From assembly GCA_041854955.1 (NCBI GenBank), contig JBHADF010000045.1:1-26850 (forward strand): 26,850 nt of DNA, given 5' to 3'. The notes under the pieces are model-generated. The model worked only from the letters and a program-made list of their open reading frames with translations. It did not search any database and was not told the origin of the DNA. Position numbers and translations under genes: made by a program. Position 1 is the stretch's first letter; every line of letters starts with the position of its first letter. Shown here in pieces: positions 7,269-13,997 of this stretch. The stretch is from CAMENZ01 sp041854955. Lineage in GTDB: Bacteria > Bacillota > Clostridia > Peptostreptococcales > Anaerovoracaceae.

Positions 7269-8663
7269 TTATATGATTTTCTGTCCCATCATTACACCCA
7301 TAACCGATGCCATCATTAAACCACGAGTCCAACCGCTTGAATCACCTAAACAGTGAAGATTTTCAACATTCGTGTTAAAATTCTCATCCATCTTAACCTT
7401 ATTACTATAAAATTTCAGTTCCGGAGAATATAGTAAAGTTTCAGGGCTTGCAAAACCCGGAACTACATGATCCATAGCCTGAATAAAATTGATAATGCTT
7501 ATCATGGTTCTATATGGTATTGCCGAAGTTATATCTCCTGCAATGGCATCTTTTAGGGTTGGGCGAACATTGGAACGCGCCAATTCATTTTCCCAAGTAC
7601 GCTTTCCGTCTAAAATATCTCCGTATCTCTGAACCATAATCTTTCCGGCTCCCAGCATGTTGCTCAGCTCTCCCACCTTTCTGGCGTATTCGATGGGCTG
7701 ATTGAAGGGCTCGTTAAACTTGTGGGAGCAAAGGATTGCCAGGTTGGTGTTATCTGATTTCAGCTCTTTATAGGAATGTCCGTTGACCACGGCTAAGTTG
7801 TCGTCATAGTTTTCCTGGCTTACAAAGCCTCCCGGGTTTTGGCAGAAGGTTCTCACCTTATTTTTAAAGGGGTTGGGGTAGCCTATGAGTTTAGACTCGT
7901 AGAGTACCTTATTGACCTCTTCCATGATTTCGTTTCTCACCTCTACGCGGACGCCTACATCTACGGTGCCCGGCTTGTGGGCTATATCGTATTTTGCACA
8001 GAGCTTTTCCAACCACTCGGCGCCTCTTCTGCCTGTAGCTATGACCGTTCTGTCGCCGTAGATTTCTCGCGGCTCTTCCTTCTGGTTAAGGTCGCGGATT
8101 ACAACGCCTCGGCACTGCCCATCCTGCAAAATCACATCATAGCAATCGTGGTCGTAGATGATTTCTACTCCGTTTTCCAACAGGTAATCCTCTATGCTGC
8201 CGTATATGCCCTGGGCCTTTTCAGTGCCCATGTGGCGAATGGGGCAGTCCACCAGTTTAAGTCCGGCGTGGATGGCTTTTCTTCTGATTTCCTTAATCTT
8301 GTCATCCTGACCTACACCCTCGACAGCGGTGTCGGCGCCGAATTCCAAATATATCTTGTCCGTATAGTCTATCATCTGCTGGGCGTAGCGTTCCCCTATG
8401 AGCTCCGGCAGTTCTCCGCCTACCTCATAGCTGAGGGACAGCTTGCCGTCGGAGAAGGCTCCCGCTCCGGAAAATCCGGTGGTAATGTTGCAGGGCTGGC
8501 AGTTTACGCATTGCTCCGTAACGGTTTTAGGGCAGCTTCTCTTCTTTATGGAATGGCCCTTTTCCACTATTACAATCTTCTTTTTGCTTCCCAATCTCAA
8601 CATTTCCAGGGCGGTAAATATGCCCGCCGGTCCTGCGCCTACTATGACTACATCGTACTTCAT
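7269..8663 (-). CDS. FAD-dependent oxidoreductase (COG2509-type)
   Basis: A 464-residue cytoplasmic flavoprotein. The ATG at 8663 is used because AGGAGG lies 9 bases upstream and the Rossmann motif GAGPAG then falls at residues 9-14. A conserved Cys cluster (C44, C52, C55, C58) follows the first beta-alpha-beta unit, then TTGFSGAGAFSDGKL. The C-terminus has a second FAD-contacting segment, HCLGDSSGWTRGLMMA. These are the features of the NAD(FAD)-utilising dehydrogenase family often annotated 'FAD-dependent protein'. The physiological substrate is unknown. The gene is probably monocistronic, with terminators on both sides. The last 125 or so codons are clearly more AT-rich than the first 340. 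Confidence 0.9.
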   Translation of the reverse strand: MKYDVVIVGAGPAGIFTALEMLRLGSKKKIVIVEKGHSIKKRSCPKTVTEQCVNCQPCNITTGFSGAGAFSDGKLSLSYEVGGELPELIGERYAQQMIDYTDKIYLEFGADTAVEGVGQDDKIKEIRRKAIHAGLKLVDCPIRHMGTEKAQGIYGSIEDYLLENGVEIIYDHDCYDVILQDGQCRGVVIRDLNQKEEPREIYGDRTVIATGRRGAEWLEKLCAKYDIAHKPGTVDVGVRVEVRNEIMEEVNKVLYESKLIGYPNPFKNKVRTFCQNPGGFVSQENYDDNLAVVNGHSYKELKSDNTNLAILCSHKFNEPFNQPIEYARKVGELSNMLGAGKIMVQRYGDILDGKRTWENELARSNVRPTLKDAIAGDITSAIPYRTMISIINFIQAMDHVVPGFASPETLLYSPELKFYSNKVKMDENFNTNVENLHCLGDSSGWTRGLMMASVMGVMMGQKII

Positions 8664-8701
8664 GTCTGTTTTCCTCCTAAGGTTAGGGTTGATGTGTGAT
8701 A

Positions 8702-8738
8702 CAAAAAACATCAGAGGCCATGGATACCCACAGCCTCT
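8702..8738 (-). terminator. Terminator between the metal ATPase and FAD genes
   Basis: On the minus strand AGAGGC...GCCTCT (8738-8733/8718-8713) encloses a second GTGG/CCAT stem. GATG and six Us follow. It ends the metal-transport unit. A promoter-like TTTCAA-17-TAAAAT lies just upstream on the same strand, so the hairpin may also sit in the leader of the FAD gene. Confidence 0.75.
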
Positions 8739-8816
8739 CCATATCACATACGGATTTTATCATATTTATTTAAAAATTGAAAGAATTTTATTCTATCTTT
8801 TTCCTCGGTTAATGCC

Positions 8817-10739
8817 CTATATTCGCCTTACGCTGAGGACTCTTATGGCGTTGAGAATAGCCAGCACCATAACCCCTACATCGGCAAAAATTGCAAGCCA
8901 CATGTTGGCTATGCCCACGGCACCTAAGCCTAAAAACAACAGCTTTATGCCTATGGCAAAATATATGTTTTGATATACGATGGCCATAGTCTTCTTCGCT
9001 ATCCTTATGGCCTTTGCCACCTTGGTGGGGTTGTCGTCCATGAGCACGATGTCGGCAGCCTCGATGGCCGCATCGGAGCCCAGAGCACCCATGGCTATGC
9101 CCACATCTGCTCGTGTGAGCACGGGGGCGTCGTTGATTCCGTCTCCTACGAAGGTCAGCTTTTCCTTAGGGCCTTGTTCGGCCAGAAGCTGCTCAACCAT
9201 GGAAACCTTGTCCTGGGGCAGCAATTGACTATAGACCTTATCAAGGCCCAGTTCTTCAGCCACCTTCTTGCCCACCTTTTCAATATCGCCGGTGAGCATG
9301 ATTCTTTCCTTAATACCTGCTGCTCGGAGGGCCTCTATGGCTTCCTTGGATTCCTCCTTAACCACATCGGCTATCAAAATATGCCCTGCATACTCTCCGT
9401 CTATAGCTATGTGAACCACAGTTCCCACATGGTTGCATATTATGAAATCCTTGATGCCGCAGCTTTCCATGAGGCGGCTGTTTCCTACGGCCAGGGTTAA
9501 GTCGGGCTTCCCTTCTCCGGCTTTGATGATGGCTACTACACCTTCGCCGCTGTGCTCGGTTATGCTTTCCACAGCTGTCTTGTCCGGAGCCTTTCCTGCT
9601 CGCTGTCTATAGGCTTCCCTTATGCTTATGCCAATAGGATGGTTGGAATAGCTTTCCGCCAAGGCGGCGTATTCCAGCAGCTTTTCGTCTTCGATTTTGC
9701 TGTGATGTATGCCTGCCACCTCAAAGACACCTCGGGTGAGGGTGCCTGTCTTGTCAAATACTACCGTCTTAACCCTTGCGAGGGTTTCCATGTAGTTGGC
9801 TCCCTTTATGAGAATTCCCGTGCTTGAAGCTCCACCGATACCGGCGAAAAAGCTGAGAGGTATGCTTATTACAAGAGCACAAGGACAGCTTATTACAAGG
9901 AAGGTCAGGGCTCTATAGACCCAAATCCCCCATTGGGGCTCCATGCTAAGTGCCAAAAGCCGAATCAATGGCGGCAAAACAGCCAATGCCAATGCCCCAC
10001 AGCAAACGAGAGGTGTATAGACCTTGGCAAACTTGGATATGAAGTTTTCCGAGCGGGACTTCTTTGCTCCCGCGTTTTCCACCATGTCTAAAATCTTGGA
10101 GGCTGTGGATTCGCCGAATTCCTTGGTGGTTTGAACCTTTAAAACTCCGGTCAGGTTTATGGAGCCGCTTATTACCTCGCTTCCCGATTCCACATCACGA
10201 GGCAGGCTTTCTCCGGTGAGGGCCGCCGTGTTCAAGGCGCTGCTCCCCTCTATTACGATGCCGTCGATGGGGATTTTTTCTCCCGGCTGTATGACTATGA
10301 CGGTGCCTATTTCCACATCGTCAGGATCCACTTGCTCCAGCTCTCCCGTAGGCCTTCCCTCTTCATCAAACACCTGAATGTTGGCATAGTCCGGCCTTAT
10401 ATCCATCAGTTCGCTGATATTTCTCCGGCTCTTACCGACGGCGTAGCTTTGGAACAGCTCTCCTATCTGATAAAAGAGCATTACGGCTACACCCTCGGCG
10501 TATTCTCCCAAGGCCATGGCTCCCACCGTTGCGATGGACATGAGGAAGCTCTCGTCAAAGGGCTGTAAGTTTTTCACTCCCTTTGCCGCCTTTATTAAAA
10601 TGTCATAGCCCACGACAAAATAGGGCACTAATACCGCGATAAACCCCCAGGGCTCCGGCAGCTTGGCTATTTCCAAGGCTGCCAGCAGTATTGCCGCTAC
10701 AATTATCCTGTATAACATTTTCTTTTGCTTTTTATTCAT
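8817..10739 (-). CDS. Heavy-metal-translocating P1B-type ATPase (Zn/Cd/Pb export type)
   Basis: A 640-residue polytopic membrane pump that exports divalent metal with ATP hydrolysis. Motifs appear in order: actuator TGES (175-178), CPC in the transmembrane metal site (285-287), phosphorylation DKTGT (329-333), HP of the nucleotide domain (SNHPIG, 365-370) and hinge GDGINDAP (532-539). The final helices hold the conserved Lys (GIKLLFL) and Asp (ADVGVMVL) typical of the zinc/cadmium/lead ZntA/CadA group rather than copper pumps. There is no N-terminal HMA domain; that domain is encoded separately by the gene 54 bases upstream, a split arrangement. A palindrome overlapping the shared promoter suggests metal-responsive repression. 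Confidence 0.93.
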   Translation of the reverse strand: MNKKQKKMLYRIIVAAILLAALEIAKLPEPWGFIAVLVPYFVVGYDILIKAAKGVKNLQPFDESFLMSIATVGAMALGEYAEGVAVMLFYQIGELFQSYAVGKSRRNISELMDIRPDYANIQVFDEEGRPTGELEQVDPDDVEIGTVIVIQPGEKIPIDGIVIEGSSALNTAALTGESLPRDVESGSEVISGSINLTGVLKVQTTKEFGESTASKILDMVENAGAKKSRSENFISKFAKVYTPLVCCGALALAVLPPLIRLLALSMEPQWGIWVYRALTFLVISCPCALVISIPLSFFAGIGGASSTGILIKGANYMETLARVKTVVFDKTGTLTRGVFEVAGIHHSKIEDEKLLEYAALAESYSNHPIGISIREAYRQRAGKAPDKTAVESITEHSGEGVVAIIKAGEGKPDLTLAVGNSRLMESCGIKDFIICNHVGTVVHIAIDGEYAGHILIADVVKEESKEAIEALRAAGIKERIMLTGDIEKVGKKVAEELGLDKVYSQLLPQDKVSMVEQLLAEQGPKEKLTFVGDGINDAPVLTRADVGIAMGALGSDAAIEAADIVLMDDNPTKVAKAIRIAKKTMAIVYQNIYFAIGIKLLFLGLGAVGIANMWLAIFADVGVMVLAILNAIRVLSVRRI

Positions 10740-10793
10740 GGTCTCGTCCTGCCTCTCCTAATTGGGTCCTTTCCTGTGGGCTACATTTAAATA

Positions 10794-11012
10794 TTAGAGG
10801 AAAACCTCACAATCCGGCTCTACCTTCTTGCAGTTTTTAACCACTTCCGCCATAACCGCGTCTCTGTCGGCCCCCTCTTCAAACTCTACGCTCAGCTTCA
10901 GAGCCATAAAGTTCAGGCTGGCATCCTTGACTCCCGGAGTCTTCTTGGTTACCTCTTCCATCTTGTTTGCGCAGTTGGCACAATCCACTTCAATCTTGTA
11001 AGTCTTTTTCAT
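10794..11012 (-). CDS. Free-standing HMA metal-binding protein
   Basis: A 72-residue cytoplasmic ferredoxin-fold protein with one CxxC site (C11, C14 in DCANCANKME) and a C-terminal Cys (EPDCEVFL) that could add a third ligand. It corresponds to the N-terminal metal-binding domain that the adjacent P1B ATPase lacks and is likely to deliver metal to it or sense metal for it. AGGAGGG lies 8-9 bases before the ATG. It is the first gene of the metal-efflux unit. Confidence 0.9.
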   Translation of the reverse strand: MKKTYKIEVDCANCANKMEEVTKKTPGVKDASLNFMALKLSVEFEEGADRDAVMAEVVKNCKKVEPDCEVFL

Positions 11013-11081
11013 TTTACTTCCCTCCTGATATTATGTTTTGAGTACGACCTCATCGTCGCACCAGAGATACGGTTGATTACT

Positions 11082-11128
11082 CGTTCAACTATATCTGTAT
11101 TATAGTTGAACGCTTGCTCATATGTCAA
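11082..11128 (-). promoter_or_regulatory. Promoter with overlapping 12-bp palindromic operator for the metal-efflux genes
   Basis: On the minus strand TTGACA (11128-11123), an 18-base spacer and TATAAT (11104-11099) form a near-consensus promoter. A perfect inverted repeat, CGTTCAACTATA (11082-11093) and its complement (11101-11112) around a 7-base centre, covers the -10 box and start region. That is the layout of a repressor operator such as those of ArsR/SmtB metal sensors. No regulator gene lies next to it in this window. Confidence 0.75.
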
Positions 11129-11165
11129 GAGTTTTTAGGTAATTTTCTCTTGGGAAAATATGGGC

Positions 11166-11370
11166 GGCAGGTAGTGTTCAACCTACCGAGAAGTCGGGTT
11201 GAGCCATTTTGCGAAAACCCTTGAAATCGGCTTAAATTTTGGGCTCAACATAGCCTGCAAAGGCCCCATTCCGGGCGGAAATCCCCCGAAAAGCTGCTTT
11301 TAACATAAAAACCGGCTGAGATTTTAAGCCAAATTCCTCATTTTGCGTAGTTCGGCTTACATTTCACCAA
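11166..11370 (-). repeat. Degenerate intergenic repeat, copy 1
   Basis: The non-coding stretch from 11129 to 11532 contains repeated GGCTTAA/GGCTCAAC-type blocks, at 11197-11210, 11224-11249, 11311-11330 and 11351-11360, and a small GGTAG/CTACC hairpin at 11170-11187. Read on the minus strand the order of blocks matches the region at 17341-17525. I see no coding potential in it. Confidence 0.55.
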
Positions 11371-11532
11371 TCCCCCCACCAAGCCCTGCCAGCCTTGTCC
11401 TTCCTCTTTTGACAGGACTATGGGCGAGTGTTAAAATATTATTGTAATTATTTTTAATAAACCATGTCCAAAATTCCCCTCTTGATTGTTTATATGTATA
11501 AGGGGATTATATCGATATATTTACACGGATGA

Positions 11533-12239
11533 GCAGGAGGCACCGGAGACATTGCCCTCTGCGTAGATGAAAGCTTTAACATTTTGTCTGTCAATACATC
11601 TGACGGCACCATATCAGCTGGAAAAGGCCCTCAGGGCACAGCCAACCGGCCGGTAATGTTCCTGCCCGAATGTAATGGTTCCCGCGTCGTTGCTTTTCTT
11701 TTGGAATCGGAGGTTACCGTGTCCGATGAAAAAACGGAATATTCGGATTTTGCACAGGATGTAATCGAGAAGTACTACAGAAACAAGGACCTTGATGAAA
11801 ACAACGATTTATCTGCTCTTGTTTCGGAAAATGTTTTGAAGCTGCTCAACGCCAAAATATCGATGGAGCGTTTCCAAAGGAGGCCTTGGATATTCATTAC
11901 CAGGATTACAAAATCGAAATAACTCCCGATGACACCGATAAGTTGGATGTCGTAGACAATACAGCGACTATGGCCTTTCAAGATATAAGGACTTAGTTCT
12001 ACGAAGAAAATGATGAATTGACCACAGCTTCCGAGAAACAGGATGTCACAGTTTTAAAACAGGGCGACAGCTTCATACTGGAAGACTGTTACGAAAAAGT
12101 TCCCAATTATAGTTTCGGTCCTATCGACCAAGTATACAAGGATGCGATAAAATCAGGTGAAAATCTCGACGAAAAATTGACCAAATATATGGAAGATTTT
12201 GAAAAAGCGGTCAAAGCTAATGGCGCAGAGGGTCAATAA
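11533..12239 (+). pseudogene. Decayed gene for a small, possibly secreted protein
   Basis: A coding-like frame begins after a TGA at 11530-11532 (AGGTGDIALCVDESFN...) and runs to about 11868. It then continues one frame over (AFPKEALDIHYQDYKI..., from about 11868), is interrupted by TAG at 11994-11996, and continues in the same frame to TAA at 12237-12239. The joined product would be about 235 residues, acidic, with no transmembrane segment and no start codon or signal peptide visible. At least three lesions (5' loss, a frameshift, a nonsense codon) mark it as a pseudogene. The neighbouring gene is a lipoprotein, so a lost lipoprotein signal is a guess. I cannot name the family. Confidence 0.6.
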
Positions 12240-12308
12240 TCTGTTATTTTATCAATAAATGTTCTTACCATGGTGTCCTTAAAGGATATTTAAAAAGGAG
12301 GTATTGCC

Positions 12309-12743
12309 ATGACGATTAAAAAATTCATTTCAATGTTTTTAGCACTTGCCCTCTGTTTGGGGACTATGACATTGGCGGGCTGTGGCCATAAGACCAACTC
12401 GGTGCCCGAAAAGAAGCTTGTCTCCTTGTCTTTAGGAAAGATAATCCTTTCTTATGTGGCGGTCATAGATGATGGGGATACCCAAAGTCAAATCATGGAA
12501 GGTATAACAGGGGCCAAGGAAGGCCAACTGACCTATAAAGATATAAAGGAAAACTTAACCACCGATTTTATTATCAATTTCCAATACGAGGGAGAAGAGC
12601 CTCAAAATGTTATTGTCACAAAGTATGAGGGAAAGAGCTTCCTCTATGACCTCAGCGGCGGCGACGATTCACCGGTTCGTGAGGTAGAGGAAGGCTTTTA
12701 CGACTTATGTCAGGACACCTTTGAGGCCTCAAAGGTATCCTAA
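12309..12743 (+). CDS. Small lipoprotein of unknown function
   Basis: A 144-residue protein with a lipoprotein signal peptide: positively charged start MTIKK, hydrophobic core and lipobox LAGC with the acylated Cys at residue 26. AAGGAGG lies 7 bases before the ATG. The mature part is a short, acidic soluble domain (IMEGITGAKEGQLTYKD..., ending EGFYDLCQDTFEASKVS) that I do not recognise. It should be anchored on the outer face of the membrane. It follows the decayed gene by 69 bases and may be its former operon partner. Confidence 0.8.
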   Translation: MTIKKFISMFLALALCLGTMTLAGCGHKTNSVPEKKLVSLSLGKIILSYVAVIDDGDTQSQIMEGITGAKEGQLTYKDIKENLTTDFIINFQYEGEEPQNVIVTKYEGKSFLYDLSGGDDSPVREVEEGFYDLCQDTFEASKVS

Positions 12744-12812
12744 GTTATATTTGAAGAAAGATTTTCACCTACATTTTTTGTTATATTTTCACAAAAATCT
12801 TTGCAAAAGATG

Positions 12813-12841
12813 TTGACAGCATATAAACATTATGTTACTAT
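12813..12841 (+). promoter_or_regulatory. Promoter of the methionine uptake operon
   Basis: TTGACA at 12813-12818, a 17-base spacer and TACTAT at 12836-12841. The start of transcription near 12848 leaves a leader of about 236 bases before metQ, which holds the Met-rich peptide and a terminator. Confidence 0.8.
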
Positions 12842-12876
12842 GCACTCATGAAATCTTTGAGAGGAGAAATCGCATC

Positions 12877-12987
12877 ATGAAGAACTTATCAGTTTCTAAA
12901 GAAATGGCCATGATGATGGATATGTGCATGTTAGGCATGTGCATGCTTTGCTATACTGATAATTCCAATGCGCTTTCCATCGGCTGA
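12877..12987 (+). CDS. Met-rich leader peptide (36 aa) of the metQNI operon
   Basis: A short frame with ATG at 12877 and GAGGAG at 12861-12866, 10 bases upstream. It encodes 36 residues of which nine are Met. Eight of them fall within residues 10-23 (MAMMMDMCMLGMCM), together with Cys at 17, 22 and 25. It ends 22 bases before the 5' arm of a terminator that precedes metQ. The composition and position fit a leader peptide whose ribosome stalls when charged tRNA-Met is scarce, sparing the operon from termination. No SAM riboswitch or T-box core was found in this leader. The peptide probably has no function of its own. Confidence 0.72.
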   Translation: MKNLSVSKEMAMMMDMCMLGMCMLCYTDNSNALSIG

Positions 12988-13050
12988 GATTTTAGAAACA
13001 GTAAATTTTAAGGAGAGTTCATGGATACTCTCCTTTTTTTATTGGAGAGT
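12973..13050 (+). terminator. Attenuator terminator before metQ
   Basis: AAGGAGAGT (13010-13018) pairs with ACTCTCC (13027-13033) and the first Us of a run at 13034-13040. The 5' arm GGAGAGT (13012-13018) can instead pair with GCTTTCC (12972-12978), inside the end of the leader peptide frame, with G-U pairs. A ribosome reaching the leader stop codon would mask 12972-12978 and let the terminator form. One stalled at the Met codons would leave it free. A second GGAGAGT at 13044-13050 is also complementary to ACTCTCC. Confidence 0.75.
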
Positions 13051-13083
13051 GGACTAAAAACACAAATTTCAGGAGGAATAAAA

Positions 13084-13938
13084 ATGAAAAAGAACATCTT
13101 CAAGGCTTTAGGCCTCACACTGGTTATCGCTTCCCTATTAGCCCTTTCAGGCTGCGGCAAGGAGAAGGCTTCCCTGCAGATAGCCGTTCCCAACGACACC
13201 ACCAACGAAGCAAGAGCTTTGCTCCTTCTTCAAGAACAGGGTCTCATCACCCTCAAGGACGGTGCAGGAATCACAGCTACCATTTTGGATATCGCCGAAA
13301 ATCCTCATAACATCGAGTTCAAAGAAGTAGAAGCGGCACAGCTTCCCAACGTTCTTCAGGACGTGGATTACGCCGTTATCAACTCCAACTTCGCCATCGA
13401 TGCCGGCCTTAATCCGGTTAAGGACTCCCTTCTCATCGAAGGCTCCTTCTCAGCCTACGCCAACATCCTTTCCGTAAAGGAAGGCAATGAAGACCTTCCT
13501 AAAATCAAGGCTCTCATCGCCGCTTTGGAAAGCAAGCAGGTTGCAGACTTCATCACAGAAAAATATGCGGGAGCCGTGGTTTCCACAGTAGAAAAGCCTA
13601 CCGACGGCTATGACGCAAGCCTTGACTATGATGCTTTAAAGGGAACTACCGTTTCCATAGCTGCCACACCTACTCCCCATGCTGAAATCCTGGCCGTAGT
13701 TAAGGACATTTTGGCAGCCAAGGGAATCACCTTAAAGATAGTTGAATTCACCGACTATGTGCAGCCCAACAACGTGGTAGAGTCCGGCGAAATAGACGCC
13801 AACTACTTCCAGCACGTACCCTACATGGACGATTTCAATAAGGAAAATGGCACTCACATCGTATCCGTTTCCGCAGTACACGTAGAACCTATGGGCCTCT
13901 ACGGAGGAAAACAATCCACACTTGACGCTTTACAATAG
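13084..13938 (+). CDS. metQ: Methionine-binding lipoprotein MetQ, circularly permuted
   Basis: A 284-residue solute-binding lipoprotein of the NlpA/MetQ family, delivering methionine to MetNI. The ATG at 13084 follows AGGAGG. Lipobox LSGC places the acylated Cys at residue 24. In standard MetQ the order is PHAEIL... NDYVQPN... ANYFQH... HVEPMGLY... SLDEL, then PNDPTN... ALLLL... AAQLP... Here the second half comes first: PNDTTNEARALLLL at about 36-49, VEAAQLP 82-88, AVINSNFA 97-104, SAYANILSV 123-131. A linker near 170-186 follows, then the usual N-terminal half: TPHAEIL 197-203, FTDYVQPN 222-229, DANYFQH 238-244, HVEPMGLY 266-273. The protein stops at STLDALQ, just where the normal protein would cross into its second lobe. 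All family segments are present once, so a circular permutation is seen rather than a fragment. Confidence 0.92.
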   Translation: MKKNIFKALGLTLVIASLLALSGCGKEKASLQIAVPNDTTNEARALLLLQEQGLITLKDGAGITATILDIAENPHNIEFKEVEAAQLPNVLQDVDYAVINSNFAIDAGLNPVKDSLLIEGSFSAYANILSVKEGNEDLPKIKALIAALESKQVADFITEKYAGAVVSTVEKPTDGYDASLDYDALKGTTVSIAATPTPHAEILAVVKDILAAKGITLKIVEFTDYVQPNNVVESGEIDANYFQHVPYMDDFNKENGTHIVSVSAVHVEPMGLYGGKQSTLDALQ

Positions 13939-13958
13939 CCTACTCTTTCCTGTATAAT
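13929..13958 (+). promoter_or_regulatory. Possible internal promoter before metN
   Basis: TTTACA (13929-13934), an 18-base spacer and TATAAT (13953-13958) overlap the end of metQ. This could supply metNI independently of the leader attenuator. Confidence 0.45.
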
Positions 13959-13997
13959 GTAAAGGTTAGAGAACATTCAGAGGTGTAGGAGATTGTA

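Noticed and set aside
7839..8699. A 286-codon plus-strand open frame opposite the FAD oxidoreductase gene
   Set aside because: It is antisense to a clearly conserved flavoprotein, has no ribosome site and no recognisable motifs. It reflects the GC-rich codon pattern of the opposite strand.
8970..9500. A long plus-strand frame opposite the P1B ATPase gene
   Set aside because: It is antisense to conserved ATPase motifs and has no start signals or domain features.
12757..12802. Inverted repeat AAAGATTTT/AAAATCTTT as terminator of the 144-aa lipoprotein gene
   Set aside because: The loop is long, the stem is all A/T except one pair, and no U-run follows.
12848..13010. SAM riboswitch (S-box) or T-box upstream of metQ
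   Set aside because: I looked for the S-box core and the T-box AGGGTGG-type sequence and found neither; the leader is explained better by the Met-rich peptide and attenuator.
13021..13083. An in-frame ATG at 13021 that would extend metQ by 21 residues
   Set aside because: It lies inside the terminator hairpin, has no separate ribosome site matching it, and would bury the lipoprotein signal. The ATG at 13084 has AGGAGG and gives a standard signal peptide.
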